This document shows positions 29,387 to 41,022 of a stretch of 64,000 nucleotides of DNA, piece by piece. The DNA comes from Smittia aterrima (Eukaryota; Arthropoda; Insecta; Diptera; Chironomidae). Position 1 is the stretch's first letter. Each line of letters begins with the position of its first letter. The stretch covers positions 20,336,854 to 20,400,853 of the forward strand of contig CP093830.1 in NCBI GenBank assembly GCA_033063855.1, read 5' to 3'. The notes beneath the pieces were generated by a model. The model was given only the letters and a program-made list of their open reading frames with translations, was not told the DNA's origin and did not search any database. Made by a program: the position numbers and the translations under genes.

Positions 29387-31232
29387 TCAGTAATTTCCAT
29401 TTATCTCACGTGCTCGATAAAACTGAACTGCAAGATCTCTAACAGTTCGTCTTTTGGTTTTAAGCGAAGTCGTCTTCGGTAAACTGTCAACGAAATAAGC
29501 TCCACCGTGAAGTCGTTTGATTTGCGGGAGATTTCCTGGAAAAAAATTATTTAAATTTTTATAAAGAAAAATGATTTTCTTTGAAACTCACTCGCAACGT
29601 CATCGACAATGTCTTGCTCGGTTAATAAGCTGTTTGGATCTTTGATTACGAGGGCAACTGCGAGCTCTCCGCTGATCATATCAGGAATGCCAACAACAGA
29701 AACCTCGACAACTCCTTCGATTTTAAGAATGCAAGCTTCGATCTCTGTCGGAGCAACTTGATAGTTCAAATATTTGATCATGTCCTTGATTCGATCGACA
29801 ACGATAATGTCGCAATTATCATCGATATAACCGAGATCGCCAGTCTTCAACCAGCCCAAAGAATCGAAAGCACTTCTCGTTGCTTCCGGATTACTCGCAT
29901 ATCCAAGGAAACGATTTTCTGTCAAAATACAAATTTCTCCAATCTCGTTTTGATCCAACAAGTTTCCATCTTCATCGACAATCTAAAAAAAACTTGTTTT
30001 TCTAAGTTTATCAGACAAACAGTCCCTACCTTAATTTTGTTATTTGCACCAGGTTTTCCCACTGAGTCTGAAGGAGGTTGAAATGCCGCGGTACCAGAAA
30101 CTATTCCATTTGTTTCTGTCATTCCATAAATCACGATAAGCGTGCCATACAACAAATGATCTTGAATCGATTCTCTTAAATTTCGATTCATGAAGCCACC
30201 AACGGCCATGACCAACCGAATGCTGCTCAAGTCGGCAATGTTGATCACTGGAGACTGGAGAAGTTGAGCGATAGCTGTCGGAGGAGTGGCCCAGCAACTA
30301 ATTTTGTATTTTTCAATCAAATGAACCAACAACAAAGGACTGAATGGCTTCGACGTGATAACTCGTTTACTAACGTTCACCAAAGAATAAAGTAAAATGT
30401 GAAAGCCAGAAATCCAATAAAGAGTCGAGAAGCAGAGAAAATTCGGATGAGGATCCAGAGGCATAATTCGAGTCATTGCAATGCATTGAGCACTCGATAG
30501 CATTGTCCCTTTCGACATCGAAGTTGTTCCTGATGAGCAGAGAATAATTGAGCAAAGTTTCTTTGAATCAATTCCGAAGGAGCGAAGTCTAAAAAAATTA
30601 AATTACGTCTTTGATATTTTCAACTAACAGATGTTTAAACTTACACGACTTCCTCGTTGCTAACTAGCTCAAGCATTTCGGTCACGAATCGAACGTCTGA
30701 ATATTAAACTTCCATGAGACAAAACTAAAAATATCTTTGAGGACATCATTCACTTACCGAGCAATTTTTCATCGACTGTCACAACTTTGCTGGCGTTTCC
30801 GCAAAGGTTTAAAGCTTCCACAACATTCCTCCAGTTATCGTGGTCACAGAAAACAAGTTTTGGTTTGGTCTGCTTGAAGATATTCGCAATCTCGTTGATG
30901 TCAAATGTTGGATCCATCGTCGAAACAATGCAACCGCTGAAGAAACATCCAACGACAACTGGAGCTACGTAAGTTGAGTTCTTTGCAGCAATGCCCACAA
31001 CATCGCCAACGTCTAATCCTGCCTTCTGCAAGTTCTGAGCAATCCGTGTACCCAACTTCGCCATCTCACCTGCGGTAAGCTCAACACCGTCGTCGAAGCA
31101 AGTTTGTACAACTTTTGTTGGGTCGCGTTGCAGATAATGCATGATGAGTTGTCCAATGGAGACGTTCTTATCGTAGAGCGGAGGAATTTCAATCCCGCTA
31201 AGGATTTTTGTCTTTGGATTAAACGAGCACAT
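29387..31232 (-). CDS. Acyl-CoA/4-coumarate:CoA ligase-like enzyme, copy 1
   Basis: CDS complement(join(29387..29535,29592..29982,30030..30588,30645..30696,30758..31232)), 541 aa, five exons. ANL-superfamily adenylate-forming enzyme (firefly-luciferase/4CL-like): P-loop SSGTTSMSKGTM, YGMTET motif, W-L-K-TGDLGYIDD, DRIKDMIKY hinge and the C-terminal LPKTTSLKTKRR in which the catalytic-loop PKTASGK is altered but a lysine remains. It would activate a carboxylate with ATP and load it on CoA; substrate unknown. No C-terminal SKL-type peroxisomal signal (ends INGNY). Tandem paralogue of the gene at 31545-33385 with identical intron positions. The start MCSFNP is chosen because it aligns with MCSYDP of copy 2. 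Confidence 0.9.
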
Positions 31233-31397
31233 CTTTCTAGCACTGAAAGCGAACACATAATGTCGAGGAAACAATGAAAACTTTCAAAAAACCGGCCTCT
31301 CATTAAAATTTTAAGGATTTTCTATCTTTGAACTAGAAAACATTTTATTCTAATTAATTTTTGACACGCCCGAGTAGCTTAAATATCAAATCAACTG

Positions 31398-31456
31398 TCT
31401 CTTGAATCTTGGCGTTGGTAAGTGCGTCGAGCACGCCGTGCTTAGCTAAATACATC
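31398..31456 (-). pseudogene. Fragment of MYCBP exon 2 trapped between the ligase copies
   Basis: The stretch TCTTGAATCTTGGCG, GGTAAGTG, GAGCACGCCGTG and TTAGCTAAATACAT repeats part of intact MYCBP exon 2 (33999-34060) with a short deletion. Just before it, 31321-31397 repeats the upstream flank of ligase copy 2 (33481-33565). So the tandem duplication copied the ligase gene with part of its neighbour, followed by a deletion of about 430 bp in this copy. Confidence 0.75.
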
Positions 31457-31544
31457 AAGAAAAATTGCAATCTATTATTCTGTGCTTTCAGAACATTTAA
31501 AACTGAATTTTCGCCTTTTCAAATCTTCGACGCTGAGGGAATTC

Positions 31545-33385
31545 TCAGTAATTTCCATTTATCTCACGTGCTCGATAAAACTGAATAGCAAGATCTTTAA
31601 CAATTCGTCTTTTGGTTTTAAGCGAAGCCGTCTTCGGTAAACTGTCAACGAAATAAGCTCCACCGTGAAGTCGTTTGATTTGCGGAAGATTTCCTGAGAA
31701 AATTTCACTTAAATATTTTTTTAAAAATAATTTTGTTTGAAACTCACTCGCAACGTCATCGATAATGTCTTGCTCGGTTAATAAACTGTTTGGATCTTTG
31801 ATTACGAGAGCAACTGCGAGCTCTCCACTGATCATATCAGGAATGCCAACAACTGAAACCTCGACAACTCCTTCGATTTTAAGAATGCAAGCTTCGATTT
31901 CTGTCGGAGCAACTTGATAATTCAAATACTTGATCATGTCCTTGATTCGATCGACAACGATAATGTCGCAATTATCATCAATCAACCCGAGATCGCCAGT
32001 CTTATACCAGCCCAAAGAATCGAAAGCACTTCTCGTTGCTTCCGGATTACTTGCATATCCAAGGAAACGATTTTCTGTTAGAATATAAATTTCTCCAATC
32101 TCGTTTTGATCCAACAAGTTTCCGTCTTCGTCGACAATCTAAAAATAAATTTGCATTACCGAATTGTTACTCTAATTAATTTTTACCTTAATTTTCATAT
32201 TTTGTCCAATTTTTCCCACTGAGTCTGAAGGAGGTTGATATGCTTTGGTACAAGAAACAATTCCACCTGCTTCTGTCATTCCATAAATCACGATAAGCGT
32301 TCCATACAGCAAATGATCTTGGATCGATTCTCTTAAGTGTTGATGCATGAAGCCACCAACGGCCATGATTTGACGAATGCTGCTCAAGTCTGCAATGTTG
32401 ATCACTGGAGACTGAAGAAGTTGAGCGATTGCCGTTGGCGGAGCAACCCAGGAGCTGACTTTGTATTTTTCAATCAAATGAACCAACAGCAAAGGACTGA
32501 ATGGCTTTGACGTAATTACTCTTTTGCTAACGTTGACCAAAGAATAAACCAGATTGTGAAAGCCAGAGATCCAATAAAGAGTCGAGAAGCAGAGAAAATT
32601 CGGATGAGGATCCAGAGGCATGATTCGAGTCATTGCAATGCATTGAGCACTTGATAACATTGTTCCTTTCGACAACGAAGTTGTTCCTGATGAGCAAAGA
32701 ATAATTGAGCAAAGTTTCTTTGAATCGATTCCGAAGGAGCGCGGTCTAAAAAATTAAAATTCGTCATTGACATTTTCAGCCTACAGATGTTTAAACTTAC
32801 ACGACTTCCTCGCTTACTAGCTCAAGCATTTCTGTCACGAATCGAACGTCTGAATATTAAACTTTCATGAGACGAAACTAAAAATATCCTCGTTGACATT
32901 ATTCACTTACCGAGCAATTTCTCATCGACTGTCACAACTTTGCTGGCGTTTCCGCAAAGGTTTAAAGCTTCCACAACATTTCTCCAGTTATCGTGGTCAC
33001 AAAAAACAAGTTTTGGTTTAGTCTGCTTGAAGATATTCGCAATCTCGTTGATGTCAAATGTTGGATCCATCGTCGAAACGATGCAACCGCTGAAGAAACA
33101 TCCAACGACGACTGGAGCTACGTAAGTCGAGTTCTTCGCAGCGAGGCCCACAACATCGCCAACGTCTAAGCCTTCCTTCTGCAAGTTCTGAGCAATACGT
33201 GTACCCAACTTCGCCATCTCACCTGCGGTAAGCTCAACACCGTCGTCGAAACAAGTTTGTACAACTTTTGTTGGGTCGCGTTGCAGATAATGCATGATGA
33301 GTTGTCCAATAGAGACATTCCTGTGGTAGAGCGGAGGATTCTCAATCCCGCTAAGGATTTTCGTTTGTGGATCATACGAACACAT
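31545..33385 (-). CDS. Acyl-CoA/4-coumarate:CoA ligase-like enzyme, copy 2
   Basis: CDS complement(join(31545..31693,31748..32138,32187..32745,32801..32849,32911..33385)), 540 aa. Same exon pattern as copy 1; the fourth exon in genome order is 3 bp shorter, costing one residue. Motifs: SSGTTSLSKGTM, YGMTEAGG, WYKTGDLGLIDD, DRIKDMIKY and LPKTASLKTKRR. The YGMTEAGG motif is closer to the usual YGxTE than in copy 1 (TETNG), and differences cluster around this acyl-binding region, so substrates may have diverged. The two copies otherwise share long identical runs. This copy sits next to intact MYCBP and is probably in the ancestral position. Confidence 0.9.
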
Positions 33386-33589
33386 CTTACTAGCACTGAA
33401 AGCGAACACATTATGTCGAGCAGACTGAAAACTTTTTAAAATTCCACCCTCGCATACGAACATTAATATTTTAAGGATTTTTCTGACTTTGAACCAGAAA
33501 ACGTTTTATTACAATTAATTTTTGATAAGCTCGAATAGCTTAAATAACAAAAAAACTGTCTCCGCTTCCAGTTGCTTCGACCTTTTGTC

Positions 33590-34170
33590 TTATTTATCAG
33601 ACTTTGCGTAGCCAAACATGTTACGGTTCGATTGTTGCTTCAAGCGATCATTATCCTTTTGTAGTCGGACGTTTTCCTGTGTGACTTCAGCCAACTTTGC
33701 CTCTAAGTCGCGAATTGTTTCTTGCTGTGTGAGCGAAATGGCGAGATTCGTGTGAAGGAACTGAGAGGGAGAGAGAAAGATTAACCGCTGGATCTCATTA
33801 GGATTCGAGTGTCAACAAGGGTTCGTTCACAAATCGAGTTGAAAATTTATTAAATGAAATATTTTTCTTTATGAAAAGTTTCTTTAATTTTCCAATCAAC
33901 ATTTCCTCCCTCAAATTAGATCTTGAGATGTCAACGAGGTTTGTGAACAGACCCTCAACTTAACTTATCTTACTTCTAAAGGATTTTCGGGCTGCGATTC
34001 TTGAATCTTGGCGAGGACTTTGGTAAGTGCATCGAGCACGCCGTGTTTAGCTAAATACATTCGGTATTCTTCTTTTGTACCGTCGATTGGCTTCGAATGA
34101 AAGCAAAAGAAATTTTGTTATCTCTGACGCGATTTCCGAGAATTTGACGGTCATTTACCTTGAAACTCAT
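33590..34170 (-). CDS. Mycbp: c-Myc-binding protein (MYCBP/AMY-1)
   Basis: CDS complement(join(33590..33760,33974..34090,34159..34170)), 99 aa, near the usual 103. The first coding exon is only 12 bp (MSFK). It continues PIDGTKEEYRMYLAKHGVLD, then ALTKVLAKIQE, matching the MYCBP pattern R-YLEKSGVLDTLTKVL, and ends in a coiled coil (DLEAKLAEVTQENVRLQK). MYCBP binds the N-terminus of Myc and AKAP-type scaffolds, and is found at cilia and mitochondria in some animals. Its second exon is the source of the fragment at 31398-31456. Confidence 0.85.
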
Positions 34171-34882
34171 TTTCTGGAAGTTTTTGGGATGCAAAGACAG
34201 GGAACTTTAACTTTTACTCTTATTCGATAAGATATCTTGATTTAAATTAATTTAAACTGCCGACACGATGTTTACACCTTGAAAATTTGATCGAAAAGGG
34301 ATTTTTATGAAAATGTCGGCGCTCTGAATGCGAGGAGTGAGATGGGAAATGATTCCGAGAGAGAGTAGAGGGAGATAAATTTATTCTTGTCACTCAAAAG
34401 CTTCCTTCGCGAAGATCGTGAGCTTTTCACAATATTTTCTATAAATATTTCCGCTTAAGATTGATGACCCATCTCAAAATATGATTGAGCAATCTTTTGT
34501 TTTATTTTCAACAAAATCATTTCCTAAAACAATTTCTCATATTGATTTGTAATCGATAAGAGCGGAAATATTTCATCAAAATATATTTTCCCCGTTCTGA
34601 ATCAAACGCTACCGTCAATAGCGATCAATCACTTAATTAGACTTTGATTACTTAGATCAAATGATAAGATTGTTAAAATCTAATCAGAGTTGAACTTTAA
34701 AAGAATTTTTTTTATGAAGATCTCTCTGCGATCGAAAAGCTCGAAGGATTATTGAAAGTTCAGCTCTGCATTTCTTATCGACTGACACAATCTTTATCGA
34801 AATGACCTGAAAAAGTTATAAAACTTGAAGTCTTCGCTTTGAAAACTTTTAGTTTGTCTCGCGATTTCACTCGAAAAACAAA
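34171..34882. other. Divergent intergenic region with TATA box of the peritrophin gene
   Basis: No coding signal. TATAAAA at 34817-34823, 60 bp before the peritrophin ATG, with TTTTAGTTTG about 30 bp later as likely start of transcription. Several GATA-type words (GATAAG, TTATCG) upstream fit midgut expression, but that is inference. Confidence 0.55.
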
Positions 34883-37147
34883 ATGAAGATTTTATTAATC
34901 ATCGCGAGTCTCTTGAGTCTAACCGTAGCTCAAGATTATTTGTGCGAGGACCTCGATGATGGAACAAGACTACCAAGCGATGAGTCTTGTTCTGAGTTCC
35001 TTGAGTGCACTGACGGATCGCCAGTTCGTATTCAGTGTCCGCCTGGAGAGTATTTCGATTTAAATATCGACGAATGTGCTGACTCAAACACCGTCGAATG
35101 CGGTGCTGACACGACAACAAGTGTCCCGGTTCCTCCACCAGGACCTCAGATTGACTGCACCGATCGAGAAAACTACGAATACGTTCAATCACCGATTACG
35201 TGCGAGGATTACTATCAGTGCGTCAATGGCAACGCTTATTTGCTTTCATGTCCACGTGGATACTATTTCAGCCAAGAAATGCAATCTTGCACGAATCCAA
35301 GTGAAGCAAATTGTGTTATTACTCCGCCAACGTCACCAAGTCCTCCAACAACTCCGCCGTCAATAGTTTCATGCGAAGGAGTCGAAAACTTCTTGTTCGT
35401 TAGACATCCACAGTCTTGCGAGAATTATTTCCAATGCATCGATGGCATCGCTTATCTTCTCTCGTGTCCTCGAGGTCTTTACTTCGATGAAGCAAGACAA
35501 ACCTGCGATTATCCAAGCAACGTTGTATGCATAATAGACAGTCCTAGTACAGAACCAACTCCACCAACGGTACCTCAAGTCCCAGCAAGTTGCGAAGGCG
35601 TCGAGAACTTCAGATTCATCAGACATCCGCAATCTTGCGAAGATTATTTCCAATGCTTCGATGGCGACGCTTTTCTTCTTTCCTGTCCTCGAGGTCTTTA
35701 CTTTGATGAATCAATTCAAGGCTGTGACTATCCAACTTACGTTAATTGTGTCATCGGCACTCCAACGACTACTCCAATTCCAAGGCCCGAAGATGTTAGC
35801 TGCGAAGGAGTCGACAACAATCGATTTATAGAACATCCAGTTTCTTGTGATAGATATTTCCAATGCATCGATGAAGAAGCGATTTTAGTTTTCTGTCCAG
35901 TCGGAAGATATTTCGACGAAGCTAATCAAGCTTGTCTAATGTCGGAAGATGTTGAATGCGGAGATAGAACGACGAGACCAACAACAACTACATTCCCACC
36001 AATTCTAGATCCACAATGCATTGGAGTCCCTGAAGGAAGATTTGTTACAAATGTTAACTCTTGTACGAGTTACTACCAGTGCTTGGAGGGACGAGCGTGG
36101 CCAAGGTTCTGCGACGAAAATTTATGGTAAGCGCGATAAGGAAAAAGTTTTATCATTGGAAATTCCTATCGAATTATTTTCTAATCGTTTAGGTTTGACG
36201 AAGAATTGCAAGCTTGCGGGCCTCCAGAACTCGTGAATTGTGGAGCAACAACTCCCGGTCCAGTTGATGAAGTCTGCGAAGGCGAAGATAACGAAAGTTA
36301 CGTGGGAAGCCCAACGTAAGGATGAACTGATTAAATTTTAATTTGAAGTTTCATAAATAAAATCATTCAAGACACTGCGAGATATTTTATTTCTGCATGA
36401 ACGGACAAGCTAGTCAGATTCAATGCCAAGACGGGTTTTGGTTCGACAGAGAACGTCGTCAATGTTATCCAAGCGATGAAGTTGAGTGTTCACTTGAAAC
36501 TCTTCCAACTACGACAATCATTACGACAACGACTGATCCATCTCCTATCGGTCAATGCAGAATAGCGAGAAATGGAACTTATGTCAGGAATAGCATGTCG
36601 TGTGGTGAATTTTTCGTAAGAGAGAAATGAAATTATTTCTTTCAATTTAATTTTCAAGAAATTCTTTTAGGTTTGCATTGACGAAGAACCTCACGGTCGA
36701 GTTTGTCCGGAAGGTTTCTGGTTCAATTATCTTCAACAGAGATGCACAGCGTATTACGAAACTTGGTGTGATTTAGATCCGATCGTTTGCTTGGGTGTAC
36801 CAGATTTCACTTTACTGCGATCTCCAGCTTCTTGCAGTGATTTCTTCTCTTGCTTGGATGAAATTCCAACGACAAGTCGATGCTATAATAACATGTTCTT
36901 TAATGAAGAAAGTCAGTGGTGCGAACCTCAAGAAAATGTTCATTGCGATCTGATTGTTCCAGAAGAACCTCCGCGTGGCCCCTGCGACGGTGCTCCCGAT
37001 TTTCGAGTCAGAGCAAGTTGGGAGAGTTGCACACTTTATCATGTTTGTTATGCGAATGAAATCATCGAAAATATCGAGTGTCCTACGGGACAAATCTTTG
37101 ATCAAGACACAGAAACTTGTGGAGAAGAATTTGAATGTTGGTTGTAA
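34883..37147 (+). CDS. Peritrophin-like protein with ten chitin-binding type-2 domains
   Basis: CDS join(34883..36126,36193..36315,36372..36615,36671..37147), 695 aa. Signal peptide 1-16 (MKILLIIASLLSLTVA), then ten CBM14/peritrophin-A domains, each with six cysteines in the usual spacing and a Y-YQC or YFQC core followed by CP-G-YF. Domains 2-6 are joined by Thr/Pro-rich linkers such as TTTSVPVPPPGP that are likely O-glycosylated. Domains 3 and 4 are near-duplicates (CEGVENF, RHPQSCE-YFQC, CPRGLYFDE), so the gene grew by internal duplication. Secreted chitin-binding protein of the peritrophic matrix or tracheal/cuticular lumen. Confidence 0.95.
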
Positions 37148-37246
37148 ACGATTTTTATTTAAAAATTCTCCAATAAAATATTTTTGTAGAGAAGAAAAAA
37201 AAGCAAACAAAATGCAATTTAATTCGGCGGCGGAAAAAATTAAAAT

Positions 37247-38731
37247 ATGGAAGAAATAGAAACAGAAATAGATTTCTCAAGTTGCTGTCGTTTGTGTCTA
37301 AAGGCAAATAGTAAATATATCTCGATTTATCAAGAAAACTTGAAAATCTTAATTGAGAAACATTTGAATTTGCTTGTAAGTTTTTGAAATTAAGTTTTCG
37401 TCCTTCTTTTGACTAAAAACACTTTTCTTCCGCAGGTCTTAGACAATGACACTTTACCGAAGACTATTTGCTTAGTGTGTAATGATATCTTGAAGCAATT
37501 CGAACGTTTATTTAAGTTGTCAATTGAAAATGAAAAGAAGCTGCAAAAGTTCGCGGCGGAAAATTCGCGGGAAGATGTGAAACAAATTGAAGATGATTTG
37601 GCAGATGCCGTGAATGAAATTGGACTGATGCTTGGTGATGGAAATAATTTAAGAAGCAATTTTGCGGCGAATCAAGAGGATGACGAGAGCGACAAGAGTT
37701 TGGAGATTCCCGGTTCGCTTGAAACTGACTTAGCAAAGGATATTGACAGGTGCGACGAGAAATGAGTGAAACAGCTGAAAATTTATTGTTTTCTCTTCTT
37801 TAGAATTCTTGCTATGACACAACTTGACGATATTCCAGGTCCCAATCAAATATACACTTGTGAGTTTTGTACACCGCAACCACCGATAGCAACATTATCA
37901 GAACTTAATGAGCACCTCAAGTCAGCGCATATTGATCTCGTTTTCCATTGTGAAACATGCGACAACTTCGTCGATCGTAACTCTCTAATTCAGCATATGA
38001 TGCAGCATCTGAAAGAAAACCAAGAGAGAGAAAACCAGGAACCAGTGGAGGGAGAAGATCTGAATGAACCAGCAGCAGATGAAGAAAGTATTAAGAGTCT
38101 CAAGAGAAAAACAGTGAAGCTCGATGGAAGTGATGATGATGAGCCGTTGGCAAGAAGCAAACGAAATCACATGCAAAAAGATTCAGGAGCAAATGTTAAA
38201 TTTCTTAAAAAGTGTCACTATTGCCCTAAGCTCTTCTCAAACCGTTCGGGAAGATTGTATCATCAAGAGCAAGCTCATTTCCAACGACGGAGGTTTCAAT
38301 GTGATCAATGTGAGTCATCGTTTGGGCTTAAACAAACTTTAATGAATCATATTCGCAACAAACATTCAAATAATGAGAGAACGTTTCATTGCGACTTTCC
38401 ATCTTGCGATAAAAGCTACAAAACAAAGTCAGCGCTACACAATCACAGGATTTATCATTCAGATGACCCAAAGTGGCATTGCAACTACTGCACGAAGCGG
38501 TTCCACTTCAACTTTCTCCTTCAACAACATGAAACTACGCATCTCGGTCAGAAGCCTGGTCAATCATTCGACTGCGATGTTTGTAAGAAATCGTTCAACA
38601 CCCGCAACAAACTCACAAAGCACAAAGGTATACACGACGCTAATCAATACGCATGTTCGAGGGAAGGTTGTTCGTTCAAAGGGAACTTGAAACGCTATTT
38701 AATAGCACACATGAAACGAATGCATTCCTAA
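37247..38731 (+). CDS. ZAD-type C2H2 zinc-finger protein
   Basis: CDS join(37247..37375,37436..37749,37804..38731), 456 aa. The N-terminal ZAD has its four cysteines as CCRLC (about 14-18) and ICLVC (about 53-56), split by the first intron. An acidic linker (DDLADAVNEIGLML, DDESDKSLEIPG) follows, then eight zinc fingers from about residue 160 to the end, including CEFC, CETC, CHYCPKLF, CDQCESSF, CDFPSCDKSY, CNYCTKRF, CDVCKKSF and CSREGCSF types. ZAD proteins are insect nuclear DNA-binding factors that dimerise through the ZAD; the target is unknown. Confidence 0.92.
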
Positions 38732-39035
38732 GTCGTCATAAGACAATCCGCGGAGTCTATCGATGCCAAAGTACAAAATTCTTAAAAACTCTTCGTCAAA
38801 ACCTTTTTTTTATAACTCCGAGGATTAGAAATCAGTTGAGCTCGGTTTAATCTCAAAGCTTCGGTACCCACCAAAAAAAGAAAATTTGTGAATAAAACTT
38901 TTGACTTTAAATTCTTCAATCAAAGAAATTATTAATTAACATAATTTTTTATTAATATTATTACGATTTAGCATTAAATGGAGGATAAAAGTGTATAGAT
39001 CACAAAAACTTTAGGTTTGTTCATATTGAGCCATC
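38732..39035. other. Convergent 3' region, zinc-finger gene and TMEM179
   Basis: Holds AATAAAAC near 38892 for the plus-strand gene and TTTTTTATT near 38947, a reverse poly(A) signal for TMEM179. No gene. Confidence 0.5.
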
Positions 39036-39784
39036 TCAATCAGATGTAGATTCGTTTCGCGGCGGTTCGGTAAGATTTTCTCTGAAATTGTCTTCATTGA
39101 CAAGTCGTTGTCGTTCCAAATACATTGATACGCGTAAGTTTCTTAATTGATGATTGTTGATAAGTTTGAGAATTGCGAGTGTTGAGAGACCAGCCCATGT
39201 TGCGAATCCAGCCCATCCACCAAATTGTGAAACACCCATTTGTGTGTAGAAGCCGTTTGTCTTAATCTTAACATCACTTCTTGTGATATTTTGGCCATCA
39301 GCTGTGTCGCAAGATGGGAATCTCTCATTCATGGCTCCGCACCACACAATGAATCCGAGTGTGATAAATATTGCGGAGAGAAGAAAGCAAGTTGCTGATA
39401 AGAACGAGAAGAAAGCGTCGACAAACAATCCGAGGAAGGAACTTTCTTCTTCTTTGTGATACAACTTTGTTAAACGATAAATTGAAGCTGCAGATAACAG
39501 AAAGATCAAAATTCCGCTGACGATCGGAAAGTCGCAATAAAACTTCGAAGCCCAGTTGATGTTGAGAAGTCCATCAACTTCTTGCCATGATCCGGATGTG
39601 AATAACAAGCAATGTCCACTATAATCATTGGAATGTTAGAAAGGTGAAAGATCAGAAAAGAGAATTTCACTTACTCGAAATTAATTTGATGAAGAATCAG
39701 CGGGAGCGTGAGACAAAACGACAAAATCAATGCAAAGGCATAAAGACTTATTTGTGAGAGGATTATCTTGTTCGAAAGTGTCAT
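39036..39784 (-). CDS. TMEM179-family four-pass membrane protein
   Basis: CDS complement(join(39036..39618,39675..39784)), 230 aa, one 56-bp intron. Four hydrophobic segments at about 10-30, 65-82, 103-130 and 166-185. Family marks: GHCLLFTSGSW after the first segment (compare GRCLLFTEGMW in vertebrate TMEM179), ISLYAFALILSF at the start, GFIVWCGAMNE after the third, and SQFGGWAGFATWAGLSTLA in the fourth. Function is unknown; vertebrate members are brain-enriched. Divergent from the PHETA gene with 213 bp between start codons, so a shared promoter region is likely. Confidence 0.85.
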
Positions 39785-39997
39785 TTCGATAGCAGGAGAA
39801 ACAGACAAATTGAATTATTTCACTTTCTTGTTGTTTTGTTATTGTGACGGAATCTCTACAAACTTATCCAACCTCGAGTTATTGGAAAGCGTCTGAAAGT
39901 TTAGTTTTGGGAAAACGTTCATTATATACAAAAAAATTCATTTTTCAAGTTCATTTCTTTCGCCACATAATTTTAGTTTAATTAATGTTTAAGAGCC

Positions 39998-40889
39998 ATG
40001 AAAATCAATGAGAAAACATTATTCGCGTTTGCCAATTCAAAGCCTGTTGATAAGGAAGGGCCGTTGATGAAAAGAGGAGAAGGTACGAGAAGAACTCATT
40101 AAAAGTGTCAACAAGATAATTAATTTCTTTATTTACAGTTAACAAGTCTTTTCAGAAACGATGGTTTGTACTGAAAGGCAATTTGTTGTTTTATTTCGAG
40201 AAACGTGGAGGCGATCTTTTAGGAATGATCATCTTAGAAGGATGTGTGATTGAATTAGCAGAGAATGAGATGGAGAAATATTGCTTCAACATAAACTTTC
40301 ATGGAAATCGAACTTATGTGTTAAGTGCTGAGACTCAGGAATCGCTCGAGAGTTGGATGAAAGTTTTGACTTGTTCAGGGTTCGATTATATGCGACTGAT
40401 GGTTTCAGAATTACAACGACAACTTGAAGAAATTGACAAGACATCTTTATCATCGTCGACTTCATCAAACGAAAGCTCGATCCCACCGATACCTCCTCGA
40501 CGTCAAAATCCCTTCAATAAATTTAATGGTAGATATTTTAAATTAGCTCTGAGGTCATTGAGCATAAAACTTTTCTTATCTCATCAGGAAATGAAATTAT
40601 CTCGAACAATTTGCAAACGACATCAAACAATTCAGTAGTATTACGACAAGCTCCTCATCCACCCTCCAGCCGACACGACGTGATGCCAGAAAACCTCGAC
40701 ACAGCTCGATTTGAGATATTTCGAGACGACAATGAATTTGACTTGATGTTTGATCCTGAACCAGAGAAGAGTTCCGACGATTTTTCGTTTGAGAAAGTTC
40801 ACGAAGAGTTCGGACAGCCAATACTATTAGTAATAAGCGAACGTAGAGCTTTAAAAGAAAGTGCTGAGAAACCATTAATTGTACTCTAA
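39998..40889 (+). CDS. Sesquipedalian/PHETA endosomal PH-domain protein
   Basis: CDS join(39998..40082,40139..40528,40588..40889), 258 aa. The protein opens MKINEKTLFAF as in PHETA/Ses proteins, followed by a PH domain (about 20-120: KEGPLMKRG, FQKRWFVLKGNLLFYFE, GMIILEGC, TYVLSAETQESLESWM) and a coiled segment DYMRLMVSELQRQLEEI. Near the C-terminus, about residue 226, FEKVHEEFGQPI fits the F&H motif by which PHETA binds the phosphoinositide phosphatases OCRL/INPP5B. It acts in endosome-to-Golgi and recycling traffic. Only 133 bp separates it from the next gene. Confidence 0.9.
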
Positions 40890-41022
40890 TTTATTTTTAT
40901 TAACAGTAAAGTTTAAAAACAAAACTAAACTGTGAAATTTAATTTAAAATTTCTACAAAACAAAATTCTACAAATTTGAGAAAAATTCGACTGACTTAAC
41001 TTTTGCCTTTAAATTATCGAAA

